From Sabellastarte sp. h YS-2021 (lineage: Eukaryota > Annelida > Polychaeta > Sabellida > Sabellidae): 64,000 bases of DNA. The stretch's first letter is position 1, and every line of letters begins with the position of its first letter. The translations under genes were made by a program, and so were the position numbers. The stretch lies in the NCBI GenBank assembly GCA_964017235.1, contig OZ024932.1, forward strand, positions 80,789,451 through 80,853,450, in the 5' to 3' direction. Of this stretch, positions 1-14,200 are shown piece after piece. The notes beneath the pieces are model-generated. The model saw only the letters and a list, made by a program, of their open reading frames with translations, did no database searches and was not told where the DNA came from.

Positions 1-2035
1 GAGAATTTTAAGAATGTGATTATCAACTGAAATGAGTTAGTAACTGTAGGAACTGTGTCAAAATTAACTGAGGCAAACTGAATAAAACTGGGCTAGTTGA
101 GGGTTAAAAATCCCCTATTTTTACTACATAAGGCTATAATTTCATTAATATTGGACTTATAGCTCACCAGAAAATAACAGTGTCCATTTTGCCTACTTGA
201 ATATGTTTAACCAGTTTCATTTTAAAAAGTTAAAAACTCAGCAAGCAGAGAGATAACACACAAAAATAAGTACTTAAAAGCCTAAGATAGGCATAACATT
301 ATTAATAAAAATTTAAATAGACAGGCACTTCCTTTGAAAAATTCAAAGATTTCAGCTCTATGACCCACATAGTTTGACAGTTACAGGGCTTTAAAGTGGT
401 ATAATATCCATAAACTGGGTCTCTGTGGGCATTTTACAATTGTTAAAGAGACCTTAGCAATTAAACTACAGAGCTGAAACTTTTTGGGGGACAAACATAG
501 CAAACAAAAATTTTATATAATACAGTTTAAGACTTGTCACACTAAGCATATCCAAATAACAGGGCAAAATACGGAAAAAAATGTCAAAAAAGGTCACTTG
601 GGTGAGTGTTTATGGCCCTCATACACAGGTTAAATGTCTACTAAAAGCCTTGATTTTCGGCACATATAGAAAGGACATAATAATGCATTCCCAGATGGGA
701 TTTCAGCTCCATCAATCACATAGTTTAACCATCACAGGGCTTAAAGGTGGTAAAAAGTCCAAATATTGGGTCTCTGTGGGCCTTTTAGAGATCTCGATGT
801 GGCCTTCAAATTAAAGCTTCAGATTTATAATCTGTCACATACTAAGATTATACATAGAATATATATGTAATAAAGTTTGAAACTTCTCAGACTTACCATT
901 TCCAAGTTACAGAGCAAAATATGTAAAAAATGTCTTAAAAGGGTCACTCGGGTGGGTGTTTATGGTCCTCATACACAGTTTAAATGTCTACTTGAAGCCA
1001 TGATTTTTGGCACATGTAAAAAGAACATAATAATGTATTCCCAGATGAGATTTCAGCCCTATCAGTCACATAGTTTAACAGTCACAGGGCTTAAAGGTGG
1101 CAAAAAGTCCAAATACTGGGTCTTTGGGAGCCCGTCAGAGACCTCAATGTGGCCTTCAAATTAAAGCTTCAGACTTAAAATTTGTCACATACTAAGATTA
1201 TACATAGAATATGTATCTAATACAGTTTGAAACTTCTCAGACTTACCATTTCCAAGTTACAGGGCAAAATATGTGAAAAATGTTTAAAAAGGGTCACTCG
1301 GGTGGGGATTTATGGTCCTCATACATGGGTTAAATGTCTATTAAAGGCCTAAATTTTGGAGTACATACAAGAAAAACATATTGATATATTCTCAGATGAT
1401 ATTTCACTTAGATGAGAGACATTGTTTGAAAGCTACAGTGCTTGAAGGTGGCAAAAAGTCCATAAATTGGGTCTCTGTGGGCAATTTTGAGACCTCAAGT
1501 CGGCCTAACAGGTAAACCTACAGCCTTTAAATTTTTCACAGACAAAGATTACATGTAAGAGTTACACCTAGAGCAGTTTGAGACTCAACAGAATTACCAC
1601 TTCCAAATTATAGGGCAAAATATGTTAAAAATGTAGGAAAAAAGTCCTAAGTGGGGTCTTTATGGGCCCCAAACACAATTTTCTCCTCAACTTAAAGTCT
1701 TGATTTTCGGCACATGTACTAAGAATATATTAATGTGTTCTCAGGTAAAATTTAAGCCAGATACGCCTCATAGTTTGTGACCTAGAGGGCTCTAAGTGGT
1801 CAAAAGTGCAATTTCTGACCTTAAGGTGGCCATAAGTTCTTTATTATTTGGAGTTTAAGGTCACCTTAAAATAGGGATCTTCCTTTGGGCATCCTTAACA
1901 TGTGTTTGAAAAAAAAATATTAATTTGTTTTTGAGTTATCGCGTCCACAAGGAAATTTCTACGGCGGCGGCGGCGGCGCGATGGACCTGAATCCAATTTA
2001 TCCCCGACTTTCGTCTGGGGATATAATTAATTAAC
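1..2035 (+). mobile_element. Repeat element family B: ~350-bp tandem array plus 3' terminal segment
   Basis: About five diverged units of roughly 350 bp run through this segment; the 'tttcagc' block recurs near 351, 701, 1051, 1401 and 1751. The array ends in a distinct tail with a short GGC run (1962-1980) and a stem-loop at 1999-2023 (stem TATCCCC/GGGGATA). The same tail, from 'cttaaggtgg' to 'gatggacctgaatcca', recurs at about 62490-62720, which shows it is a dispersed element. The left end lies outside the window. It occupies the intron downstream of the last visible SLC6 exon. The short open frames at 581-814 and 877-1164 are the same repeat unit read twice, not genes. Confidence 0.7.
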
Positions 2036-2158
2036 CTTTTATTATAGTACTCTTACAGGGTGATAAAAGAATTTCTACTTGCTGTTTTTTTTATTATTTT
2101 AAACTAAAGACAAATTTTTGGAAATTTCCAGCAATTTCAAAGACACAAGATAACTTGC

Positions 2159-2271
2159 CTGACTGTCAATTCCAATAGTTAACATCATGGTGAAGAAAAG
2201 GATTGCCCATAGAGGGGACAAGGGCATCTTGGCAAGTGCTTCAGGGTACACTATGAACCCAAGGGCAATTC
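2159..2271 (-). CDS. SLC6 exon: TM8 region
   Basis: 113 nt, entered in phase 1, leaves in phase 0. It encodes [20 protein letters not shown] and then [19 protein letters not shown], the conserved TM7-TM8 stretch of SLC6 proteins. The acceptor is TATAAACAG. The donor reads CAG|GCAAGT, a GC-AG intron rather than GT-AG. This is the most 3' exon visible; the next should carry the 'FGxxE' motif and is not in the window. Confidence 0.9.
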
Positions 2272-5200
2272 CTGTTTATAAAAAGACAAGTAATTACTGC
2301 ATTGATACCTATAATCTCTGATATAGACTATTGTTTGTCAGATTCAATACAAAAAAGACATTGCGAATATTGTATGAATAAATTTCATTTGCCAAAGAAG
2401 TATTTTTGGAGTTGTCTTTTGTGCAACTTAACTTTGTCATACCTGTATACAGTAATTACTGTACTGTATGATACATTTTTGTAAAAAAAACAATAAATAA
2501 ATACTAAAAGTCGAAAACAATAAAAAACATTTAACAATATTACAACAACACAAATGTCGCAGTTCAGGTTTTTTATATGACAAAGTAAACAGCAATGCTT
2601 GAAGCAACAAAAGAATGCGTTAGGTTTCTTACCAATTAACAATCTGGCTTTTGCTCAACACAAACCTCCTTTGAAGCCAAAAATTGTCATTACTGAAAAG
2701 AATTATGACCCAGTAACGATTCATAGGTTTGTTAGGAATACTGGCAAATACAATTTTCAGGATGCACGCATACTGCTTCCTTCTAAAATTAATTTTGAAC
2801 TATTTGAGAAACTAGCTCAAGACTACTGGGACTGGCAACTCCCCCATTTTATCAAATATGGGTTTCCTCTAGATTTTCCGTATTCTCAAGAGACACTTCT
2901 CAAAGATGGCCTTGAAAATCATTCTTCTGCCACGAAATTTCCTGAGCATGTTGATAATTATTTACAAACAGAGTTAACTCATGGAGCCATAATTGGTCCT
3001 TTCTCTAACCCTCCATATGGCGAAGATACTCACATTTCCCCTTTCATGTCAAGAGACAAACAAGATAGTGACAACAGGCGCATAATTATTGATCTCAGTT
3101 GGCCCATAGAAAATTCAATAAATTACTTCACCCCTAGCAACATATATTTGGATACAGTTTACAAATTACAGTATCCCACTGTCGATAATATTACAGAGAC
3201 CTTAAGAAAGTTAGGGGAGGATGCTGTACTTTACAAAATTGACCTTTCCAGGGCCTTCAGACAGCTGCGTATTGACCCCAGTGACTTCAACCTCTTATGT
3301 TTAAAATGGAGAGGTTTATACTATAGTGATCAATATTGTCCATTTGGCCACAGATCTGGTAGTATGGCCATGACCCGATTAACCAGCTTCTTCCGGTTTC
3401 TTATGACCCAACAGGGCTATTGCATGCACCCCTACGTAGATGATATGATTGGTTGTGCCTCAAAAGCTGATGCTGACAATCAATGCAATTTTTTGTTGGG
3501 CCTTCTGGAAAGGCTAGGTTTTCCTATCAGTTCCAAAAAGCTGGTCCGCCCTACCCATTTATGTAATTGTTTAGGCATTATGATTGACACTCATAGCAAA
3601 ACCCTTTTCATTTCACATGAAAAACAGCAAGAGATTATTGAAAAATGTAATCATGTACAAAGCCAAAAGACGATCACAAAGAAGCAATTGCAATCAGTCA
3701 TAGGCAGTATCATGTTTATTCATAAATGTGTGAAATCTTGTAGATATTTCACTAACAGATTGTTGAATACCCTACGGGAATCCACAAGCAATAACATCAC
3801 AGTAGACAATAATGTAAAGAGAGACATAGCCTGGTTTCAGGCGTTTATGCCCACATTTAATGGTTTGACCACATATGACCACATGAATCCAGAGTGTCAC
3901 GAGTCCATAGAAATAGATGCATGCCTGGTAGGCATGGGGGGAGTTTGGGGTAACAAGGTTTATACGACTCCCATACCTGAAGAACTACAATTGAATTCTG
4001 AATTCAATATAACTCAATATGAAATGATGAACATACTTGTGGCCCTTAGGGTTTGGGGTCATTTGTGGCGCCATCACCGTGTTGTATTCAAAGTAGACAA
4101 TCTGGCTGTTGTCATGGTATGCAACAAAGGCTATACAAAATGCAAACACTTAGGTGCCATGATTCGAAACATCTGGCTGGTAGCAGCCATATTTGACATA
4201 GAAATTTCAGTTATTCACATACCTGGCAAACAAAATCATATTGCTGATATACTGTCCAGATGGGGACAAATAAAAGACAACTACCTCCAACTTCATAGTC
4301 TGGTTGCAAATCCTATCTGGCATGGCATTAACCAGGAATTTTTTCAAATTAATTATGACATATGATATTGTATTTTTTATTGTAGATCCTTCACCTTCAG
4401 CTTCTGCCTTGATGGCCAGAGTTTCTCATAGATTAACATATTCCTACAGACCTAAAACTTGGACATCCTACAGAAGTATGTTCATAACCTTCATGGCCTT
4501 TTGTGAATTCGTGAATACTGACATTCTGAGCTTGAAATTAAGTACAATACTCATGTTCATTGAATTTTTGGCCTATAATGGCCTTAAGCATGTATCTATA
4601 CTTAATTATATCTCAGCCATCAAGGCTCAATTGAAGTGGTTCGAACTTCCAGCTACTGTCTTTGAGCATGACAAAGTTAAACACATGTTAAAAGCAGTTA
4701 ATCTCTCCATCAGGAATCCTCCTAAATTCAAAGGAATTTTTGATGTATCCTCTATGACCCTGATCATAAAATCTTGTGACCTTTTTCCACATCCCCTAGT
4801 GTTTAAAACATTGTATTTATTTGCATTCTTTGGCTTTCTCAGAATATCAAATTTACTTCCCTCTTCCCGGCTTTCTTTTGACATTAAAAAACAGCTTTGC
4901 AGGGGAGATGTGTTACTTAATGATACTAGTATAATTGTATTAGTGAAATGGAGTAAAACATTGCAAGCTTCGAACCAAGGTTCATTTATTTTGCTTCCAC
5001 AATTGCATAATCAGAGTCTTTGCCCAGTTACCAACTTTCTTAGCATGCAGAAGATCTATCCAGCCTTAGATAATGACCCTCTGTTTTGCATAGAACGCAT
5101 CCCTATCACCCAGGTTAGAGCTCGGTCACACTTGAAAAAAATCTTACACAGGCTGGGCCTAGATCCAGAATATCACAATTTCCACACATTTAGACGATCA

Positions 5201-8200
5201 GGGGCTACACTGGCCTTTAATCAGAACATAGATTTGCAAAGAATTAAAGACCATGGTACATGGTCTTCGGACTCAGTGTACACTTATATAGTGAGTGACC
5301 CATCCAATGCAGATGGAGTTGCTGAAACATTTCGAAGAGTGTTTGCCAACTAATATATATAAGGCTGGCTTTATCTTCTGTTTTTGAGTATATGATACTT
5401 ATCTACCACTACCCTGTTTAGTTTGGGTGTTTGGTGCATTCTTTTAGTGAGTTACAATTTATTTACATCTTTCAACTCACTTATGTATGTATTTACAACT
5501 CTTAACAAGAGGTTATTAACTTAATGTGCTTACATGAGCAGCTGACATAAAAATTGAAATGAGTGCATTATCAATGTGTATCTACCCCTTTAAGAGGGCT
5601 TTATGTTTTATCAGTTCTGTGTTGAACTATCTGTGATGTAATTATTTTTACATGTGTTTTAATTACAAACTTTCTGTACATATCTTATTTGTTTGAAGTA
5701 TTGATTTAAATTACATTTGCTGAGTTTAACGTACTACCCAGTAACTTGCTGTAATGTGTACTCATGCTTATTTCAAGTGTAACTTCGCTGTACAGTTCTT
5801 ATTGAAATAGTGATTCTAATTACATGTCTTATACTATGCTGAGTCGTGCATTTCTGTATATATTTCACTCAGTAATTTCTTATGATGCATCTTATGAATA
5901 TAACCAATTTTGTGTATTCTTAGTGCTGTACTGCGTGTTTACTTTTACAAACAAATACATGCTGGACTCTAATGTTAAATTTAATATAATGTAATGAGTT
6001 GCAATTAATTATAATGCAGTTTAAACGTTCAATTTTTGGGTGACCTCTTTCCAAGGTCACCACTTGCAACTCTAGTTATGTAGGTGTAGTTGTACATGTA
6101 AATTACTAACATTACTAATAATATAAAATAAAATAAAATTTTATTCCGCATTGCGGTCTTGTTAATAGCCATGACTTACCAACTGTCAACCTTTACTTCC
6201 TCCACTTTGGGCCTTGGGACTGAGTAAACAACTAACATTACATATTTCTTCATCTCTCTTTTTAACATAAAAAAAATATGCCAACAAAATTAAAAATGGA
6301 AGGCAAATTTATTGCAGTTTTCTAATTTACTATAAAAAACTACAGATAGTAAATATTTATGTAAGATTTTGAAACATTTGAATGGCCCAGATTAAAATTT
6401 GAAATCATTGTATTTAAAGTGTTGTAGGTAATAATTAGAGAGGGGTTGTTTATCGTATAAATGATTTATGCATGGTACGTCAATGGTGGCTATTAGATCT
6501 TTATCAATGGAACCTCCAGAACTCTGTCAATGTAATAATAAATTGCAAACAAAAGACACAAATTTTAGGTTATACCCTTAAAGGTAAGTATTTAGAATGT
6601 TTACAACACTGGTAAGGTGTCATTGGTATCCCTGGGATATTATTTACAGAGTTACCTGATGCCCCGACTTCTTCAACAGTTTGACCACTCTGCTGTGCCA
6701 GAAAGCCAATCACAGCAAAGATAACAAAGCCTCCATAGAAGTTTGTAAAGCCATTTAACACTGACACAAATATGCCATCTCTGTTAAGGAAATAATATTA
6801 AAATCATATTTTCTACCAGTTTTATTTTAAAGACACCATTATCTGAATATCCTGTGTTTTTAATAAAGAAATAGAATAGAAAATCTAGACTGGTGCTACA
6901 GTGTTCTTTCAAACTCCTAAACCATAATGTCATCACAGGGGTGTGACATCACAGTCACCCTAATACAATAATACCCCTAATAGGTCACCCATATTTAATT
7001 ATGAGGGGAAGATCACCTGGGTCACTTGGACTAATGATCCAATTGAGATCATTTAAATACAGGAATACAAAATATAAGTGTTTTGATAAAATTCAATAAT
7101 CTTCAGCCAAGTTAAGTCACTTTTAATTATTCTTTAAAACTTTGGATGAAGAGTAAATTATTTTTAAATTTACACCAAGATCTCTCTCATCATTAGACTG
7201 GTTAAGAATGATTTTACAAATTAATTTACTTGTTGATCCAGGCAATTCTTATTCATTCACCATAAAGATATATTTATTTAAAAGCATCAAACTGTTTTAA
7301 AATTTGTTGACATTAAGTTATTTCTACTGGAGAATTAATAAAATTGTTAAAATATATTAAATTTTTAGGAAACTGTAGAATGATAAGAGCTTTGTACATG
7401 ATAAAAATAATTTTTACAAGACTGGTTAACATACAAAATAATAATTTACAACTAAATTCATAAACAAACTAGACTCATGCATTGGAGAACCAAGGTAAAT
7501 TTGTATCCACCGGAAAGACAACTCGCCAAAGCCAGTGAACCATCGTTTGACCTTGAACGAGGGGCCCAAGGAGAAATCTGACCACATCAAAAGATTCCCA
7601 GCCCATAATTTCCTATAAGTTGGTGTCACATTGCAAACCTGTAGGACCAACAAAAAGCAAGTTATAAGCACTTCAAGTTTGGCTGTCCTCGTTTGACTTG
7701 AAGGAGGGTTCCAGGTCAAATCTGACCACATCAGAAGATTCCCAGCTCATGATTTCCTATAAGTTGGTTTCACATTGCAAGCCTCTAGGACAATACTAAG
7801 TGAGTTATAAGCACTTTTAAGTTTGGTTGTCCTTGTTTGACCTTGAAGGAGGGGTTCCAGGTCAAATCTGACCACATCAGAAGATTCCCAGCTCATGATT
7901 TCCTATAAGTTGGTTTCACATTGCAAGCCTCTAGGACAATACTAAGTGAGTTATAAGCACTTTTAAGTTTGGCTGTCCTTGTTTGACTTTGAAGGAGGGG
8001 CTCAAGGTCAAATCTGACCACATCAAAAGACTCCAAGCCCATGATTTCCTATAAGTTGGTTTCACATTGCAAACCTCTCGGACCAATAATAACCTAGTTA
8101 TAAGCACTTTTAAGTTTGGCTATCCTTGTTTGACCTTGAAGGACCGGTCCAAGGTCAAATCTGACCACATCAGAAGATTCCCAGCCCATGATTTCCTATA

Positions 8201-11200
8201 GGTTAGTTTCACATTGCAAATCTGTAGGACCAATAATAAGGGAGATATAGGCACTTTTTTTCAAAATGGCACTCCGTGGATGACCTTAAATTAAGAGCTT
8301 CATGGTCAAATGTCTGCAAGGTTGTTATATATCTCACCTATCAAGAAATTCAACCTTCCACATATGAGAACCAGCCAGTAGAAAAAGGTAGATAATTTTC
8401 AAAGAAATGCCTGTAGCGGCCATCTTGTTTTTCAAAATGAGGCTAATTTCAGTCCCAGAGAGGCTTACCCCCAATGAAGATATCCTGTAAATTTGGTGAA
8501 CCTAACTGGTGTAGTTTTCCTCTGAGAGAGTTAACATAAAAAATCTCTCTACGCGTGGCAGCGTAGCGAACGCTAAACCAAAGTATCCACCGGATGCCTC
8601 CAGTGGATACAATAATATAAGTCAACACACCTGATACAATTGTTGTGAAATCTGTTGTATGAGGCCATTGTTATAATTCCACCCCAGGCAGGACCAAGAG
8701 AGTAAAACACCTGCAAGCAAGCTTCAGCCCAGACCTAAATTAGGACACTCTAATACATGTAGCTAAAATGCAACAAAAATTTCAATGCACGGTTAACAAG
8801 CTTGTCATTTAATAATTTGGCTCTCTCACCAACATGCACATAGGCTGGAATACACCTCATGGTAACACTCAATTTCATTGAGAACATGCCCTGGTATTTA
8901 CATATTGCTGGATAAAAGGACATAATATCCCAAATTTGATGAGCTCTGAAGAAAATATGTAATAATATGGTCAGTTAAGGGAGATTATGAGATTTTAAAA
9001 TTGTCATTAAATTACTTGGGGCTTTTTGGAAAAAATACCATAAGAAATCGAATGTCACATCAACATCAAGGACATATAACACAGTAAATAAACATTATAT
9101 ACAATTATATGTATGTTTGATTGAACAGGCTGAAGAGAAAAGGATGAATTTGTGATAACCATATCAGCTGGTGCTCACCAGATAATGTAGTGAGCACCAG
9201 ATTTTCTTGGGATCACAACAAAACAAGTCATGAGCAATACATCTTCTGGTAATTACCTGAAATTATCTGGTGATCAAGACTTACAAAATGACAAAGAAAA
9301 AAAATTTAATGTCCTGATAGGGGCTTGTTACACATGTCCTGGTCATTTACATTTTTCCAGCATTTGTTCCATAGCTTAGTTAACCCATTAAGTTCTGTAT
9401 AATACATAACATCTCTACTAAATTCAAATACTGTAAGTACAAGAACAGAACCTAAACAGAAACAGGTATATAACAAGTGGAATTTTATTGCTAATATTAT
9501 TGTTTCATTTTTCAATTTTTTTGGTAAACAATGGCTCACCCTAATCTCCAAAAGTTTTTCCCACTTCGGTATGAGATAGAACTTGATTCCTGTCATAGAT
9601 CCAGGAAGAAGTAACCCCCGGACAAACAGCACAGAGAGGAGTAAATACGGAAGAGTTGCTGTCACATATGCCACTTTTCCCATGGATTTCACTCCTAAAA
9701 ATTATGTTCATATACACTCCATAAATAACCCGGTTAGTCACAATTTATATCCACTTATTATAGCTATAAACAAGCCTTGTTGAAAAATATTTTATGCTTT
9801 ATTATTCATCCGAAGTGATACTGGAGTATACAAAAGAGAGATATCCTGTGATATATCCAATTAGGCATAATACAGCAATATGGTGGATAATAAGAGAATT
9901 TTTCACACATTTTATCAACTAACTGTTGCTTGCTTTCCTACCAAAATCTGCCAATTTTAGAATACCTAATTTATTTCTACTGAGATTTTATCTTCTGTAA
10001 AATAGACTGAATTACTCTATGATTTCTTTTAGATTAAAAACCATTTAACCTGTGTCTAAATTATGTCTCAAGGTTGCAGTACTCACCTTTGAAGAGACAG
10101 ACATATACAATGACCCAGCTAAGGATGTAGAAACCCAGTAATTCCCATCTTACCCCACCTAAGTCATCTATACCACTTGATAGCTGTAGGATGTAGTACC
10201 TGAAAAGAAAGGGAAGATACAGGTATCCCTCCTTTTCTATTACTTTCTACAGAAACTTATTTTTCACACAGGAATTAATGTTGATGCTCATAGCTAAATT
10301 AATTTATCAGCTCCACACAATGTAAATTAGAAGTTGAACAAAAAGAAATCACCAGTGTTAAACAATTGATTAATATTTTTACATTGCAAACCATTATTAT
10401 TTGTCCAGGCCACTTCCTACTTTTACACGTGTAAGTCCTGGGTTCACAGTAACTGACATTAATTTCTTAGAATAACTAATAATAAAATGGTTTTAATTCC
10501 TGAGACTTTTTTAAGAATCCCGAAGAAAGCAATGTCAAAATGGACAGAATAGCTGCACAGAAATCTTAACATTAACATTTTAGCTGTTGATCAGCATGAA
10601 GGTAATGTTTGTCAAAAAAAACTGTATTAAAAATTTAAAAAACACACTCTTTTCATACTTTTGAAAAATTCTTCAAACTTTATTTTGAAAAAAGAACTTT
10701 TAGATTTATTGATTGATTGGGGTTTAACAAAGCTTTCAAAACACTGTTTAGGAGCCATCACAATGGTTAGTAAAGCATATGGATCAAAGCAGTGTATGCT
10801 GTTTGGTCAAGTTTCTGCACTGAAAGCCATTGTGCATCAGTAAGCAACTGTCAACTGTCCCACTTCAGCTTGAAGCCAAGAATTGCACACAGAACCTCAG
10901 AGGTGAGAGTTGAGTACATTATCCACTTGGCTACTGTGTCTCAAAAGAAAACTATTAGAATAACAGTGTTCTAATAATGAGAATGTTTTGATGATTGCAG
11001 AGGTACAGAATACCATGATTGTTTAACCAATAACAAAGACACCTTGTTAATAATTGAGATACAGGGCAGTGTAAAATTTGTCAGTGAGAAAACCCCTTTC
11101 TGTTTCTTTATGTTTTGAGAAATTCTTTATATATTTATCACACTCACCTCCCACCTCTGATGTCTGCAGTTCATACTCTGGTCCTTATGTGGGAAAGTTG

Positions 11201-14200
11201 GTAGTTGCTTACTGATGAATGGCAGTTTACAATACAGAACCCTGACCAACTATATGTACTGGTTTCCTCTGCGTATAAAACTACCTGTCGTGACATGACC
11301 TATACAGTGTTCAAAGCTACATAAAACCCCAAATAAATAAATCTATGTTTATCATTTTTGTGACTATATTAGGCCTCTGATCTCCCCTGATATAAAATTT
11401 GCATGAATTTTAAGTATTTTGTCTTTTAGTTTTAAAGGTTCTTCCAGATTTAAGATACTGTGGCAAACTTCACATTCTAATTATTACATCTTACTTCTAT
11501 CTTATATTTCTGGCAAGCTATCATAAAGTTTTACTGAGAAGATTGAGTCAAAAAGTGTCAAAATTACCTCCAAAATTCTGTAGCTGGGGACTTCCAGGGG
11601 ATGCTCACATTCATTACAGAGGAAGAATTCTGATCTACTGACACCGAAGCATTGGGAATCAAACCCATGTCCTCTGCATTCACTGAAGAGTTGTGTATTT
11701 CAGACTGCAAACACAACACAGTGTTCCAGAAATTTCCACAACTGCCCCAGGGTACAGACCTTGTGAAAGATTTGAACAAATAGTAGATATTCCATGTGAG
11801 GATAATGTTGTAGTAGGATGTACAGATACTGGCCAGCAATACCATAGAGAAACCAATACCTGAAAGAAAACAACAAATAAAAAAGCAACTAGAGTGTGTC
11901 TACAACAGGAACATCTGACCTGACAGGTCATACCATGCTGTCCCATTAACTCTTTTCTCTTACACATTATGGTTCAGCTTGCCTACCCGTTAAACTGGGA
12001 CTATTTATCCCAGTAGAGAAGATCAGCTTTTGGATTTTGAACTGAGCACCTGTAAATTTGCAGTTATTCAACCCCTACCTGTGCAGGTCAAATACAAACT
12101 GTCTAAAACATGTTATCTCGAATAAAATCTCTTAAAAAAACCAAAAAAATGAAATAAAATAAATCTATGGACTGATTTAAGCATTAGGTAATGCCTAGTT
12201 CTTTGGTTTTGTCATCCTTAAAGCAAAAATCCCTTATATGTGGTGTTCTGCACCATTATTATTGCAGTACGAACCATTTAATGTGCCACAGACTGTGTAT
12301 TCGCCACTTGGGAGCTTCCTTTAAAATTAAAGTAATAAATATATGTATCAATTTTGCATTGGAGACTTAATATAAAAAAAATTACCATAGTGTAAAGAAT
12401 TTCCCACAAGTTAATAAAATACGAGGGTGTTTCCACACTGGCGAATTTCTCACTGTGATGTATTTCAAATTTCTTATTCTGTCAATTTTTTTTTAAAAAA
12501 AAACATGGCTTAAAACTTTATAACTTTTAAAATTAAGCTGACCAGGAATCAGGTATTATTACCTTGAATCAGAAATCTATATGAAATACATAAGCACTGA
12601 TCAGATGGTAATCAATTTGGTTTTTAGCAGAGTGCTTTTTCAATCAGAAGCTTTACAAAGCAGGTTAAGATACTTAAAAATTATAAGGTAGTACAAGGAT
12701 AGTGTACTATGAGCATGTCTTTGGAATGAACTCCCTGATGATGTATGATCTGCCACTTCTATTGCTTCCTTCAGAAAAAAACTTAAGGCATACCTATTCT
12801 GCCAAGCTTATCCTCCTTAGTATTTTCCACCTCATATGGCGTTCTCCATGATGTCGACCATAGCTATGGATAAGGACAATGATTTTTGTGACTATGCTTA
12901 TGATGTTGTGCCTTAGAGTCTGTCACTTTGGCAGAGATTAAGCGCTATAAAAGTTGAATTGGAATTGGAATTTCTAAATACTAGTATTACTGTTTAAAGT
13001 TACTGGCATTAAATCTACCAACTCATCTACTACAAGTAAACTTACTTAATATATAAGACATATAAAAAGTGTTTTAGAGACCGTTTACACTTAAATATAC
13101 TTAATTTTTCTCTATTCTCTAGGTTATATTTTACTTAGAGATACTGGCTCCCATTGAGTACTTCACACAGACTTCAGACTTACCTCTGAAGACAGGAAGT
13201 ATATTAAGACCAACAAAATGCTCAGAAAACTAAGCCAAAGGTTATTGATATTAACTGACAAAATAGCATCAAATACTCCACAGCCCGGGGGAAATAGTTT
13301 TCAACACCATGAGTTATAGAAGTAGTGAAAAAGTACATACATCAGGAGACTCAGAGGAAACAGTGTCAGTTACTTAAGGTCCAAATAATAATTAAGTAGA
13401 CAAAATAATGTTTGAAAAAAGAGAAAATGATGTAAAGATAAAGTATTAAAACAACTCAATTCAATTAGAAGAAGACAACATTAATTAGTAAGCTAAAAAT
13501 TTACTAAGCAGTAACATTTATTAATTAAAGTATAACTGTCAATGGAAATAGTACAACTAAGTAAAAGTAAATGAAATAATCAGTTGTAGCAATATATGTG
13601 AGATAAGAGAAATATGTCCCAAATATGGTAGGTGAACTCACGTTGGCAAGCTAAAGGTCACACCATGATTTGCCATAAATACATTCTCAAACCAATGACA
13701 CATGCAAGAATCAGCTTCTTACGCATTACAGTTTCTAATATATAGCTGAGACAACATTTTAAAGGTTAAGGTCACTACAACAAGGTCAAGGTCAAATGAA
13801 GGTCATACTATGATGTTGCACACTTGCACCTCTAGCTAATGTTTCTATCAAGTATCAACTTCCTGCACCTTACGGTTTCCACAATACAGTGTGGACAAGG
13901 TCAAGGTCAATTCAAGGCCACATCATGACATTGCATACCAACAGCCCTAAACAATGATCCTACCAATTGTCAACTTGTTACACCTACGGTTTGTGTGATG
14001 CATCCTGGACAAGATGTTAAGGGTCAAGGTCATTACAGCAAGGTCAAAGGTCAAGTTAATGTCACACCATGAGATTGCATACCTACAGCCCCCAACCAAT
14101 TTCCCAACCAAGTATCAACTTCCTACACCTTCAGGTTTCTGAGATACCAGACAAGATTTTGAAATCCAAGATCACTGCAGCAAGGTCAATGGTCAAATCA

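Larger units (their letters stand above)
2280..6150 (+). mobile_element. DIRS-type retrotransposon I inside an SLC6 intron, opposite orientation
   Basis: DIRS elements move by reverse transcription followed by tyrosine-recombinase integration, and lack the DDE integrase of LTR elements. Two overlapping long open frames (RT/RNase H and tyrosine recombinase) are present and uninterrupted. I do not see a gag-like ORF upstream of the RT, so the element may be 5' shortened. Downstream are a hairpin GGTGACC..GGTCACC near 6042-6064 and AATAAA-like signals near 6124-6135. Exact ends were not found; limits given are approximate. It lies antisense in the 4.4-kb intron between the exons at 2159-2271 and 6656-6780. 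Confidence 0.75.
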
